The notes beneath the pieces are model-generated. The model was given only the letters and a program-made list of their open reading frames with translations, did not search any database and was not told the origin of the DNA. A program made the translations under genes and the position numbers. 32,489 nucleotides of DNA from an uncultured Atopobiaceae bacterium (GTDB taxonomy: Bacteria; Actinomycetota; Coriobacteriia; Coriobacteriales; Atopobiaceae). The stretch's first letter is position 1; each line of letters opens with the position of its first letter. Positions 7,527 to 18,281 of the stretch are shown piece after piece. The DNA lies in the NCBI GenBank assembly GCA_947631545.1, contig CANRLS010000011.1, positions 1 to 32,489 of the forward strand. Reading direction: 5' to 3'.

Positions 7527-8393
7527 ATGGAAACGGTCATCCTTCGCGCCCCGGCCAAGGTGAACTTGGTCCTCTCGGTCTCTCCCGAGAGGGACGCGAC
7601 GGGATATCACCGGGTGCGGACGGTTCTCGCCGCGCTCGATTTCGCCGATCGCGTGACCTGCGCGCCATCCGACGCGCCAGAGCTCTCATGCTCGGCGGCG
7701 ATTCCCGTTCCCTGTGACGAGAACCTCGCTTGGAGGGCGCTCATGGCTATGGCCGACGCCTTCGGCCGAGAGCCGAACGTCCGCATCCGGCTCGAGAAGC
7801 GCATACCCATGCAAGCCGGCCTCGGCGGGGGCTCGAGCGATGCCGCCGCCGTCATCAGGGGCGTGGCCGGGCTCTGGGGCATCGGCGCCGACGACCCCGA
7901 GCTCGTGCGGGTGGCGGCGAACCTCGGGGCCGACGTCCCGTTCTTCCTGGGGCCCTCCTGCGCGATCCTGGGCGGAAGGGGCGATGCGCTCGAGCGGGCG
8001 CTGCCGAGGCCCGAGTGCTCGGCGGTGCTCGTGCGCGCAGAGGGCGCCGGGGTCTCCACTGCGGCCGCCTATCGCGCCTTCGACGCCTACGCCGTGGAAC
8101 CGGGCTTTCGCCCGGCATCCTGCGAGGCCATGGTCGAGGCTCTGGAGGGCGCCTCGCCCCGTGCCATCGCGGCCTCCCTCGCGAACGACCTCGAACGGGC
8201 GGCCGTGACCCTTGACCCCACGGTGGCCGAGGCGCTCGGATGGCTCCGCGGCCAGCCCGAGGTCCTCGGAGCCCAGGTCGCGGGATCGGGGAGCGCAATC
8301 TTCGGCCTCGTGGCCTCCGCCGATGGGGCGCAGCGCCTAGCCGAGGCGGCCGCGGCCGCCGGCTATTGGTCCCAAGCGACAGCCTTCGTCTAG
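7527..8393 (+). CDS. ispE: 4-diphosphocytidyl-2-C-methyl-D-erythritol kinase
   Basis: GHMP-family kinase that phosphorylates CDP-methylerythritol at the 2-hydroxyl with ATP, the fourth enzyme of the MEP isoprenoid pathway. The 288-residue protein has RAPAKVNLVLSV (7-18, Lys11), the glycine-rich ATP loop MQAGLGGGSSDAA (95-107) and GADVPFF (134-140, Asp136). The start is ATG 7527, without an obvious Shine-Dalgarno, 40 bases downstream of veg, so translation may depend on coupling or on an unstructured start. ispD and ispF, for the steps immediately before and after, lie about 16 kb downstream. Confidence 0.96.
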   Translation: METVILRAPAKVNLVLSVSPERDATGYHRVRTVLAALDFADRVTCAPSDAPELSCSAAIPVPCDENLAWRALMAMADAFGREPNVRIRLEKRIPMQAGLGGGSSDAAAVIRGVAGLWGIGADDPELVRVAANLGADVPFFLGPSCAILGGRGDALERALPRPECSAVLVRAEGAGVSTAAAYRAFDAYAVEPGFRPASCEAMVEALEGASPRAIAASLANDLERAAVTLDPTVAEALGWLRGQPEVLGAQVAGSGSAIFGLVASADGAQRLAEAAAAAGYWSQATAFV

Positions 8394-8416
8394 CCCGAGC
8401 CCTTGGTTCGGGTTTT
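8394..8416 (+). terminator. Terminator after ispE
   Basis: CCCGA (8394-8398) pairs with TCGGG (8408-8412) and TTTT follows directly. The stem is short, but its place just past the ispE stop codon and ahead of a convergent gene fits a terminator. A second inverted repeat (CCGGTC 8454-8459, GACCGG 8465-8470) could serve the minus-strand gene but has no T-run. Confidence 0.55.
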
Positions 8417-8474
8417 GGCCAGGGCGTTCCGCTTTGGTTTTCGCGAACGGGCCCCGGTCCTCGCGACCGGTCTC

Positions 8475-9833
<1,359 letters not shown>

Positions 9834-10185
9834 GGTTCGCCTTTCGTTTGCGGGTGCGTGGGGCAGGCCGATGATACTGGAATCTCCGAGCGCTCCGGCG
9901 CTCGCGTCCCGGGGCCCGGCGAGAGCGTGCCGAAGCCAAAGGAGCGCTTCGGATTGCGTCCGTAGCGCTCCAATGAGCGTGGCATATATCTCTCACCGCC
10001 TATTTCGCGCCGATTGCAGGTGTTTCCTTGCGTTGGCGCGAGAGATGGACGTTTCATGGACGGTGACTGACAACCGCTCGACATCCCGGGGCCACCGGGG
10101 CCGGGAGGGTGTCTCCCAGGCCCGGAAGCACCGGGTCGCTGTCGAGCAGGCATCCCCGGGATGCCTGAAGAAAGGGGTAATGGCT
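9834..10185. promoter_or_regulatory. Divergent regulatory region of the glucan locus
   Basis: These 352 bases hold no gene and must contain the promoters of both the GH13 gene and the transporter operon. Inverted repeats are dense: CGAGCGC/GCGCTCG (9887-9904), CCGAAGC/GCTTCGG (9930-9936 with 9946-9952), CCCGG/CCGGG (10121-10135) and a near-perfect palindrome at 10147-10167. Candidate -10 boxes are TATCAT on the minus strand (9871-9876) and TATATC on the plus strand (9985-9990), neither with a good -35. No regulator gene is in the window. Confidence 0.5.
10147..10167. promoter_or_regulatory. Perfect 10-bp inverted repeat ahead of the transporter operon
   Basis: CAGGCATCCC (10147-10156) and GGGATGCCTG (10158-10167) are perfect reverse complements around a single base. 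The repeat lies just before the Shine-Dalgarno AAAGGGG (10171-10177). As DNA it looks like a dimeric-repressor operator; as RNA it would fold next to the ribosome-binding site. Which applies cannot be told from sequence. Confidence 0.5.
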
Positions 10186-11508
10186 ATGAGCACGAAACTC
10201 ACGCGGAGGGCTTTCCTGGGCGCCACCGGCCTCGCGTCGCTCTCGCTTGCCGCTTGTGGCGGCCAGCCGAGCTCGAGCAGCGGTGACTCCGGCGAGCAGA
10301 CCGCGTCTGGCAAGGGCTCGGTCTATTGGCTCAACTTCAAGCCCGAGATCGACGAGACCCTCCAGAGCCTCGCGAAGAGCTACACCGATCAGAAGGGCGT
10401 TCCGGTGAAGGTCGTCACGGCTGCCTCCGGCACCTATGACCAGACCCTCACGTCCGAGATGGACAAGTCCGAGCCGCCGACCCTCTTCGTCATCGGCAAC
10501 CAGGCCGCTGTGAAGACGTGGGGCGACTACGCGATCGACCTCTCCGGCACCAAGATCGACGAGGAGTGCAACACCGACGACTTCAACCTCTATGACGCCG
10601 ACGGCAAGCTGGTCTCCCAGGGCTACTGCTACGAGTGCTTCGGCATCATCGCCAACCCCGACCTCATCACCAAGGCCGGCCATGACGTGAACCAGATCAC
10701 GGACTTCGACACCCTGAAGACCGTCGTCGAGGACATCCACAGCCGCGCCGGCGACCTCGGGTTCGATGGCTTCGCGCCCGCCGACATGGACGATTCCAAC
10801 AGCTGGATCTACACCGGCCACCTCGCGAACCTCGACTACTACTACGAGTCCCGCGATGCCGGCGGCTGGAAGGAGACCCCGGCCACCATCACCGGCCAGT
10901 ACCTCCCCAACTACAAGAACCTCTACGACCTGATCATCAACAACTCCACCGTGGCCCCCAACACGCTGGCCACCGGCGGCCATGACCCGCAGACCACCTT
11001 CATCGATGGCAAGACGGCCTTCATGCTCCAGGGCTCCTGGTCCTATCCCGATGTCTCCGCCAAGGTGGCCGACGCCCAGATGATCCCGTACTACGGCGGC
11101 GTCGAGGGCGAGCAGAACGCCGGCCTCAACTCCGGTACCGAGAACTGCTGGGCCGTGAACAACAAGGTCTCCGAGGACGACCAGAACGCCACCATGGACT
11201 TCATGGTCTGGCTCGTCACCGACCCCGACGCCTCCAAGCAGATGGTGGCCCAGCTCGGCACCATGCCGTTCACGAACTCCCAGCCGGGCGACAACACCTT
11301 CCTGAACGACGCTGAGGAGCTCAACTCCGCCGACAAGTACACGATGACGTGGGACTTCAACTACCAGCCCAACGTCGACGAGTACCGCAAGGCCCTCGTG
11401 TCCGCGCTGAACCAGTACGACTCCGATCCCTCCGACGCCAACTGGAGCTCCTTCCAGACCGCGTTCGTCGAGGGTTGGGCCAAGAACTACCAGGCGGTCA
11501 ACGGCTAA
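10186..11508 (+). CDS. Sugar ABC transporter substrate-binding lipoprotein (Tat-type signal)
   Basis: A 440-residue family 1 extracellular solute-binding protein. The N-terminus carries a twin-arginine motif TRRAFLG (residues 6-12) followed by a hydrophobic stretch and the lipobox LAAC with Cys24, then a Ser/Gly-rich tether. It would be exported folded by Tat and lipid-anchored to the outer face of the membrane. ATG 10186 is preferred over ATG 10180 because AAAGGGG (10171-10177) is eight bases from the former and only two from the latter. Two permeases, malQ and an ATPase follow, so malto-oligosaccharides are the likely ligand; that is inference from context. A hairpin terminator after the stop would make this the most abundant product of the operon. 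Confidence 0.92.
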   Translation: MSTKLTRRAFLGATGLASLSLAACGGQPSSSSGDSGEQTASGKGSVYWLNFKPEIDETLQSLAKSYTDQKGVPVKVVTAASGTYDQTLTSEMDKSEPPTLFVIGNQAAVKTWGDYAIDLSGTKIDEECNTDDFNLYDADGKLVSQGYCYECFGIIANPDLITKAGHDVNQITDFDTLKTVVEDIHSRAGDLGFDGFAPADMDDSNSWIYTGHLANLDYYYESRDAGGWKETPATITGQYLPNYKNLYDLIINNSTVAPNTLATGGHDPQTTFIDGKTAFMLQGSWSYPDVSAKVADAQMIPYYGGVEGEQNAGLNSGTENCWAVNNKVSEDDQNATMDFMVWLVTDPDASKQMVAQLGTMPFTNSQPGDNTFLNDAEELNSADKYTMTWDFNYQPNVDEYRKALVSALNQYDSDPSDANWSSFQTAFVEGWAKNYQAVNG

Positions 11509-11529
11509 GATCCGCAAACCTCGGTCCTG

Positions 11530-11566
11530 AAGCCGGGGCGGGCCCTCGGGCCTGCCCCGGCTTTCT
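11530..11566 (+). terminator. Intercistronic terminator after the binding-protein gene
   Basis: AGCCGGGGC (11531-11539) pairs perfectly with GCCCCGGCT (11554-11562), extended by an A-T pair at 11530/11563, and TTTCTCT follows. It lies between the binding protein and the first permease, so it probably lets only part of transcription through. Confidence 0.8.
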
Positions 11567-11599
11567 CTATCAGGCCATTCTCGTGAGAGGAGTACGTGC

Positions 11600-12499
11600 A
11601 TGGCCAAGTCGCTCAAAGCGAACTCCATCCGGAGCGCGACGCGACGCTGGTTCTGGCTGTTCCTGGGCCCGGTCGTGGCCGCCTTCATCATCGGTTTCGT
11701 CTGGCCCTTCATCCAGGGCATTTACCTGTCGTTCTGCAACTTCCGCATCACGGCCGACGCCGAGTTCGTGGGCATCGACAACTACGGGAGGGCGCTCTCC
11801 GACCCCGCGTTCCAGTATTCGTTCTGGTACACGGCGCTCACGGCCATCGTGAGCCTCGTCATCATCAACGTGCTCGCGTTCACCGTGGCCTACCTGCTCA
11901 CCAAGAAGATCAGGGGCGCGAACCTCTTCCGCACGGTGTTCTTCATGCCCAACCTCATCGGCGGCATCGTGCTCGGCTACATCTGGTCGATGATCTTCGA
12001 CGGCATCCTCTCGGCCTACAACACATCGATCCTGCTCGACACCACGCTCGGCTTCTGGGGACTCATCATCGTCATGTGCTGGCAGCAGATCGGCTACATG
12101 ATGATCATCTACATCGCCGGCCTGCAGGCCGTGCCGGCCGACATGCTCGAGGCGGCCGAGATCGACGGCGCCACGAGCATGCAGACCCTCTTCAAGGTCA
12201 CCATCCCCAACGTCATGCCGTCGATCACGATCTGCGTGTTCCTGTCGCTCACCAACGGCTTCAAGCTGTTCGACCAGAACCTCGCCTTGACCGGCGGCCA
12301 GCCCTACATCATCCAGCCCGATGGCTCCACCATCAACACGACGCAGATGCTCGCGCTCACGATCTACAACACGTTCTACACATCGAGCACGGCATCGCGA
12401 GGAACCGCCCAGGCCATGGCCGTGATCTTCTTCGTCCTGGTCGCGGGTCTCGGATTGGCGCAACTCGCCTACACGAGGAAGAGGGAGGTGCAGCAGTAA
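11600..12499 (+). CDS. Sugar ABC transporter permease (MalF/UgpA type)
   Basis: A 299-residue integral membrane protein with about six hydrophobic segments; the first spans roughly residues 18-45. The EAA loop that docks on the ATPase is visible as EAAEIDGA (184-191). It forms the membrane channel with the next gene product. ATG 11600 is preceded by GAGAGGA (11585-11591). The stop codon is directly followed by the ATG of the second permease. It lacks the long extra N-terminal region of E. coli MalF, as is usual for Gram-positive transporters of this class. Confidence 0.94.
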   Translation: MAKSLKANSIRSATRRWFWLFLGPVVAAFIIGFVWPFIQGIYLSFCNFRITADAEFVGIDNYGRALSDPAFQYSFWYTALTAIVSLVIINVLAFTVAYLLTKKIRGANLFRTVFFMPNLIGGIVLGYIWSMIFDGILSAYNTSILLDTTLGFWGLIIVMCWQQIGYMMIIYIAGLQAVPADMLEAAEIDGATSMQTLFKVTIPNVMPSITICVFLSLTNGFKLFDQNLALTGGQPYIIQPDGSTINTTQMLALTIYNTFYTSSTASRGTAQAMAVIFFVLVAGLGLAQLAYTRKREVQQ

Positions 12500-13363
12500 A
12501 TGCCTGAGAGGATCAAAACGCTGGCCTCCAAGCACCGCGGCCTCGTCGTGGTCTCGGTCATCATGGCCATCGTCTGCGTCATCTGGGTGCTCCCGGTCGC
12601 GGCCGTCATCCTGAACGCGTTCAAGTGGAACACCTTCGTCAAGACGGATACCTTCGCGCTCTGGAACGCCGAGAACTTCGCCGGATGGTCCAACTTCATA
12701 ACCGGCGTCACCTTCGGCAACTACAACTTCTGGCTCGCCGCTTGGTACTCGACGTTCATCACCATCGTCTCGACGTTCCTCATCCTGCTCTTCTGCTCGA
12801 TGGCGGCCTGGTACATCACCCGCGTGGACTCGATCTGGTGCAAGATCATCTACTACCTGTGCATCTTCTCGATGGTCGTCCCGTTCCAAATGGTCATGTT
12901 CACGCTCTCGAGTACGGCAGACCAGCTCAAGCTCAACACCCCGTGGACGATCCCCATCGTCTATCTGGGCTTCGGCGCGGGCCTGGCCATCTTCATGTTC
13001 GTGGGCTTCGTGAAGTCCATCCCCGTCGAGATCGAGGAGGCCGCCTCCATCGACGGCTGCGGCCCGGTGCGCACGTTCTTCTTCGTGGTGCTGCCGATGC
13101 TGCGCTCCACGCTCATCTCCGTGGGCATCCTCGAGATCATGTGGGTCTGGAACGACTACCTGCTGCCGGTGCTCGTGCTCGACATCAACCAGTACCGTAC
13201 GATCCCCATCCACATCCAGTACCTCAAGGGCTCCTACGGCACGGTCGACCTCGGCGCGACGATGGCGCTCATCCTCATGGCCATCATCCCGGTCATCGTG
13301 TTCTACCTGGCCTGCCAGAAGTACATCATCGCCGGCGTGGCCGCCGGTGCGGTCAAGGGCTAA
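12500..13363 (+). CDS. Sugar ABC transporter permease (MalG/UgpE type)
   Basis: A 287-residue partner permease with about six membrane segments; the first is near residues 15-40. The EAA loop reads EEAASIDG (179-186), the docking site for the ATPase. Its ATG begins on the base after the upstream stop codon, so translation is coupled. malQ follows 13 bases after its stop. A heterodimeric channel with the upstream permease is inferred from the family and the adjacency. Confidence 0.94.
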   Translation: MPERIKTLASKHRGLVVVSVIMAIVCVIWVLPVAAVILNAFKWNTFVKTDTFALWNAENFAGWSNFITGVTFGNYNFWLAAWYSTFITIVSTFLILLFCSMAAWYITRVDSIWCKIIYYLCIFSMVVPFQMVMFTLSSTADQLKLNTPWTIPIVYLGFGAGLAIFMFVGFVKSIPVEIEEAASIDGCGPVRTFFFVVLPMLRSTLISVGILEIMWVWNDYLLPVLVLDINQYRTIPIHIQYLKGSYGTVDLGATMALILMAIIPVIVFYLACQKYIIAGVAAGAVKG

Positions 13364-13376
13364 AGGGGGAGCGTCC

Positions 13377-14887
13377 ATGGAGAGGTCCAGCGGCATCGTC
13401 CTGCCCGTCTCGTCGCTCCCGTCGCCCCATGGCGTGGGGACGTTGGGGCAGGATGCCCGAGACTTCATAGACTTCCTGTCCCAGGCCGAGCAGGCCTGGT
13501 GGCAGGTGCTCCCGGTGGGGCCGACGAGCTACGGCGACTCGCCCTACCAAAGCCCCTCGGCCTTCGCGGGCAACCCCTACTTCATCGACCTCGACTCGCT
13601 CGTCGATGCGGGGCTGCTCTCAAAGCGCGAGGTGAGCGCCTACAAGTGGGGCGATGACCCCGCCAAGGTCGATTACCAGGCGCTCTACAAGAGCCGCATG
13701 AAGGTGCTCGCGAAGGCCTGCGAGCGCGGCTGGGAGGACGACCGCGAGAAGGTCGAGGCCTTCGCCAAGGACAACGAGAACTGGATCTACGACTACGCGC
13801 TCTTCATGGCGGTGAAGAAGCACTTCGGCATGAAGTCCTGGATCGAGTGGCCCGAGGAGGACATCCGCCTCCACAAGCCCGAGGCCATCCGCGCCTACCA
13901 GGAACGGCTCGCCGATGACGTGAGGCTCTACACCTACGTGCAGTACCTGTTCTTCTCGCAGTGGGAGTCGCTCAGGGCCTACGCCCGCGGCAAGGGCGTG
14001 GGGATTATCGGCGACCTCCCCATCTACGTGGCGCTCGACTCCGCCGACGTGTGGGCCGAGCCCTCGAGCTTCCAGCTCGACGAGAACAACATCCCCACCG
14101 AGGTGGCGGGCGTGCCGCCCGATCAGTTCACGGCGGACGGCCAGCTCTGGGGGAACCCCCTCTACGACTACGACGCCATGCAGGATGACGGCTACAGCTG
14201 GTGGATCCACCGCATGGGCGGCGCCTCCAAGCTCTACGACGCGGTGAGGGTGGACCACTTCCGCGGCTTCGAGAGCTTCTGGGCCGTTCCCTACGGCGAG
14301 AAGACCGCTCGCGTGGGCCGTTGGGTCAAGGGCCCCGCCATGAAGCTCCTCGGCGTGCTCAAGGCCCACTACCCCGACCTCGTGGTCATCGCCGAGGACC
14401 TGGGCTACCAGACGGAGGAGGTCCACCAGATGGTGGCCGATTCCGGCTTCCCGGGGATGCAGGTGCTGGAGTTCGCCTTCGACGCGCGCGATGGCGACGG
14501 CAACCTGCCCTTCACCTACGAGCGCAATTGCGCCTGCTACACCGGCACCCACGACAACGTGCCGGTGATGGGCTGGGCGCACGAGGCCGCACGGAGCGAC
14601 GTCGAGTGGGCGCTGGAGTACTTCAACTGCGCGGACGAGGACGAGATCAACTGGGCGTTCCTCCGCGGCGGCATGGAGAGCGTGGCCGACTTCTTCGCCG
14701 CTCAGATGCAGGATTATCTGGGGCTCGGGTCGGAGTCCCGCACGAACACCCCCGGCATCCTGGGGGGCAACTGGCAGTGGAGGCTCCTACCGGGCCAACT
14801 CACGTCCGAGTTTGCCAATCGGATCGCCGACCTCACCCGACTCTACGGCAGAAGCGCGAAGCTCTATGGAAGGAGCGCGAGGCACTG

Positions 14888-14888
<1 letters not shown>
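13377..14888 (+). CDS. malQ: 4-alpha-glucanotransferase
   Basis: A 503-residue GH77 amylomaltase that transfers alpha-1,4-glucan chains between malto-oligosaccharides and frees glucose, in the cytoplasm. Family landmarks are SPYQSPSAFAGNPYFIDLD (55-73), GIIGDLPIYVALDSADVW (209-226), RVDHFRGFESFW (291-302, nucleophile Asp293), VVIAEDLG (336-343, acid/base Glu340) and TGTHDN (389-394, Asp393). ATG 13377 is preceded by GGGGGAG; an earlier in-frame start at 13347 lies inside the permease gene and is unlikely. The last residues are a duplicated heptad, LYGRSAK then LYGRSAR, encoded by a 21-bp tandem repeat. The gene sits inside a sugar-transporter operon, directly linking uptake to processing. Confidence 0.97.
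14841..14882 (+). repeat. 21-bp tandem duplication at the malQ 3' end
   Basis: Copy 1 is 14841-14861 and copy 2 is 14862-14882; they differ at five or so positions. Together they encode LYGRSAK and LYGRSAR. Copy 2, but not copy 1, contains AAGGAG (14870-14875), which precedes the ATG of the next gene at 14888. Confidence 0.8.
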
Positions 14889-16084
<1,196 letters not shown>

Positions 16085-16105
16085 GCCCTGGGAACGCAGA
16101 CCTCG

Positions 16106-16153
16106 GGCCGCGAACGCGGCCTTGAGGGGCCCGCTCCAGGGGGCGGGCCCCTC
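16106..16153 (+). terminator. Tandem hairpins ending the glucan operon
   Basis: Hairpin one is GGCCGC (16106-16111) with GCGGCC (16116-16121) around a GAAC loop. Hairpin two is a perfect 11-bp stem, GAGGGGCCCGC (16124-16134) with GCGGGCCCCTC (16143-16153), followed by CCTTATGG. The T-tract is poor, but the stem strength and position after the last gene support termination. Confidence 0.7.
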
Positions 16154-16171
16154 CCTTATGGAACGGCATCT

Positions 16172-16179
16172 GCTACGAT
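16172..16179 (+). promoter_or_regulatory. Candidate -10 element of tRNA-Pro
   Basis: GCTACGAT fits the recurrent GCTANNNT pattern and lies 40 bases before the mature tRNA 5' end, leaving a short leader for RNase P to remove. No good -35 is visible. Confidence 0.45.
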
Positions 16180-16219
16180 GCTCACTGTTGGCGAGGGTCG
16201 CTCCTGTTTGTCAACGAAA

Positions 16220-16296
<77 letters not shown>

Positions 16297-16306
16297 GCCA
16301 ACACCA

Positions 16307-16335
16307 GGGGCCCGGGGCTTCGCGCTCCGGGCCCC
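16307..16335 (+). terminator. Terminator after tRNA-Pro
   Basis: GGGGCCCGG (16307-16315) pairs with CCGGGCCCC (16327-16335) around an 11-nt loop; only TT follows. It lies ten bases past the tRNA 3' end. Confidence 0.6.
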
Positions 16336-16367
16336 TTCGCGTGGAAGGCGCTTGGCCAGGGCGCTGG

Positions 16368-16375
16368 GCTAGACT
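16368..16375 (+). promoter_or_regulatory. Candidate -10 element of the MTA phosphorylase gene
   Basis: GCTAGACT fits the GCTANNNT pattern; initiation near 16382 would give a leader of about 58 nt. TTGGCC at 16352-16357 is too close to serve as its -35. Confidence 0.4.
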
Positions 16376-16439
16376 TCAGGGCGGTGACGCGGGGGCTCCG
16401 GCGCTCCCGTGCGGATCGAGAGGCGAGAGGACGCTTTCC

Positions 16440-17249
16440 ATGGCACAGAACCTTCCCCAGGCGGAGATCGGCATCTTCGGGGGCTCGGGCTTCTATTCGC
16501 TCTTCGATGGCGATTACGAGGAGGTTCTCCTCGACACCCGCTTCGGGCGCCCCTCCGACGTCTACACCATCGGAACCATCGCCGGCCGCAGGGTGTGCTT
16601 CCTGCCTCGCCACGGACGCGACCACTCCATCGCGCCCGCCGAGGTGAACTACCGGGCGAACCTCTACGGCATGCGCGAGCTCGGCGTCAGCCAGGTGCTG
16701 GGGACGTGTTCGGTGGGATCGCTCTCGCTCGACGTGCATCCCGGCGACGTCGTGGTCTGCGACCAGTTCGTGGATCGCACGAACGGCCGGAGGGACACGT
16801 TCTTCACCCACGACCAGACGCTTGCCGTACAGCACCTCTCGTCGGCCGATCCCTATTGCCCCACGATGCGCAAGGTCGCCGTCGAGTGCGCCCGCCGGCA
16901 GGGGCTCCAGGTCCATGATGGCGGCACCGTCGTGACCATCCAAGGGCCGCGCTTCTCCACCAAGGCCGAGAGCGAGTGGTTCTCCAAGATGGGCTGGACC
17001 GTCGTCTCGATGACGGCCTATCCGGAGGGGTGGCTCGCCCGCGAGCTGGGGATGCACTACGCCAACGTCTCGCTCGTCACCGACTACGATGCCGGCCTCG
17101 GCGAATTCTCGGCGGTGACCTGGGAGGACGTGCAGAGGGTCTTCGCCGAGAACATCGAGCACGTGAAGGCGCTCGTCGCAGCCATCGTGCCCGAGCTCCC
17201 CGAGGCGCCGGCCTGCGACTGCGCCGCCTCCCGCGACCTCATCCCATAG
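16440..17249 (+). CDS. mtnP: S-methyl-5'-thioadenosine phosphorylase / purine nucleoside phosphorylase family
   Basis: A 269-residue MTAP/PNP-family enzyme. It uses phosphate to split methylthioadenosine into adenine and methylthioribose-1-phosphate, recycling the by-product of polyamine and autoinducer synthesis. Motifs are IFGGSGFYS (12-20, phosphate loop), LPRHGRDHSIAPAEVNYRAN (55-74), TIQGPRFSTKAES (166-178) and VSMTAYPE (189-196, purine/ribose site), with VTDYDAG (213-219) closing the base pocket. ATG 16440 is preceded by GAGAGG. Related enzymes that prefer inosine or methylthioinosine cannot be excluded. The C-terminus carries Cys259-Asp-Cys261, a CXC pair like the one described in some archaeal MTAPs. 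The gene stands alone between tRNA-Pro and the tatA promoter. Confidence 0.88.
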   Translation: MAQNLPQAEIGIFGGSGFYSLFDGDYEEVLLDTRFGRPSDVYTIGTIAGRRVCFLPRHGRDHSIAPAEVNYRANLYGMRELGVSQVLGTCSVGSLSLDVHPGDVVVCDQFVDRTNGRRDTFFTHDQTLAVQHLSSADPYCPTMRKVAVECARRQGLQVHDGGTVVTIQGPRFSTKAESEWFSKMGWTVVSMTAYPEGWLARELGMHYANVSLVTDYDAGLGEFSAVTWEDVQRVFAENIEHVKALVAAIVPELPEAPACDCAASRDLIP

Positions 17250-17411
17250 GGCGTGGGGCGCGCTCGCTGCCTCGGGCGCCGGCGCGGCAGAGCGGGCATC
17301 GGGGCGCAGGCGGCGTCCGGGGCCGACGGGGGAGCGAGCGGATTCGGCTCGTCCCAAAATACCTATGGGTTTATGGGGATTATGGACGGTCGGCCATCCA
17401 CTTTGATGTGT

Positions 17412-17440
17412 TTGTGATGCCCATCTGGGCTTTGTATACT
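17412..17440 (+). promoter_or_regulatory. Sigma70-type promoter of tatA-greA
   Basis: TTGTGA (17412-17417) and TATACT (17435-17440) are separated by exactly 17 bp in a locally AT-rich stretch. Initiation would be near 17447, about 54 bases before the tatA start codon. It is one of the two best promoters in the window. Confidence 0.75.
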
Positions 17441-17500
17441 ATGCGACGCAAGAAAGCTGCTGGCCCTGCAATCCGGGGCCGCTTTGCAGAAGGAGCATTC

Positions 17501-17734
17501 ATGTTTGGTGGACTCGGCGTCCCTGAGCTGCTGATCATCCTCGTCGTGGTGCTGCTCATCTTCGGCCCCAAGAACCTTCCGAAGCTCGGCTCCTCGCTGG
17601 GCAAGACGGTCAAGAACATCCGCGAGGGGATGAGCGCCGGCTCCGACGCGCCCGAGCCCGCCAAGATGGAGGCCACCGACGCTGCGGCCGACGCAGCCAC
17701 CGCCGCCTCCGCCGACACGTCTGACGAGGCCTAG
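17501..17734 (+). CDS. tatA: Sec-independent protein translocase TatA
   Basis: A 77-residue TatA-family protein that multimerises to form the pore for folded twin-arginine substrates. An N-terminal membrane helix (about residues 7-21) ends in the conserved FGP, followed by KNLPKLGSSLGKTVKNIREG, the amphipathic helix. An Ala/Asp/Glu-rich tail comes last. ATG 17501 has a strong Shine-Dalgarno, AGAAGGAG (17488-17495). TatC is not in the window. greA begins three bases after its stop. The Tat-type signal of the binding protein at 10186 is a plausible client. TatA and TatB are hard to tell apart by sequence; the short length favours TatA. Confidence 0.92.
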   Translation: MFGGLGVPELLIILVVVLLIFGPKNLPKLGSSLGKTVKNIREGMSAGSDAPEPAKMEATDAAADAATAASADTSDEA

Positions 17735-17737
17735 CCC

Positions 17738-18211
17738 ATGCCCGACCAGCAGGAGTTCCTCCTCACGCCCCAGGGCCATGCCGAGCTCAAGGAAGAGCTC
17801 GCGTGGCGCGAGGGCGAGAAGACCAACGAGATCACCGAGGCCATCAGCACCGCCAAGGCCTTCGGCGACCTCTCCGAGAACGCGGAGTACGACGCCGCCC
17901 GCGACGAGCAGGCGCGCAACGAGGATCGCATCGCCGAGATCAACTACATCCTCAACCATGCCCGCGTGGTCGATACCACCGACATCTCATCGGTCTCCCT
18001 CGGCTGCAAGGTCACGGTGAGGGAGGGCGAGGGCGAACCCGTGGTCTTCGAGATCGTGGGCACCACCCAGACCGATTCGCGCGCTCGGAAGATCTCGAAC
18101 GAGTCCCCGCTCGGCGCAGCGCTCATCGGCCGTTCGGTGGGGGAGACCGTGGAGGTCGCCACCCCCAGCGGCGCCCTGCGCGAATACACCGTCGCGAAGA
18201 TCGAGCGTTAG
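17738..18211 (+). CDS. greA: Transcription elongation factor GreA
   Basis: A 157-residue factor that enters the RNA polymerase secondary channel and stimulates cleavage of backtracked transcripts. The coiled-coil tip reads AFGDLSENAEYDAARDEQ (41-58), with the two catalytic acidic residues Asp44 and Glu47. The C-terminal FKBP-like domain contains the SPLGAALIGRSVGE segment. It starts three bases after the tatA stop, so it is translated from the same transcript. A hairpin at 18256-18281 may end the unit before lysS. Confidence 0.96.
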   Translation: MPDQQEFLLTPQGHAELKEELAWREGEKTNEITEAISTAKAFGDLSENAEYDAARDEQARNEDRIAEINYILNHARVVDTTDISSVSLGCKVTVREGEGEPVVFEIVGTTQTDSRARKISNESPLGAALIGRSVGETVEVATPSGALREYTVAKIER

Positions 18212-18255
18212 GACGGCCAACGAGGCGCAACGGATACAGAGACCGCATCACGAGG

Positions 18256-18281
18256 CGCCCCGGACCTTAGGCTCTGGGGCG
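18256..18281 (+). terminator. Possible terminator between greA and lysS
   Basis: CGCCCC (18256-18261) pairs with GGGGCG (18276-18281), followed by TTCCCTT. The 14-nt loop can form a small inner CC-TTA-GG pairing. Confidence 0.45.

Noticed and set aside
10054-13468. Long minus-strand frames opposite the transporter operon
   Set aside because: They are rich in Asp/His/Val/Gly without domains and mirror the third-codon-position GC bias of the real genes.
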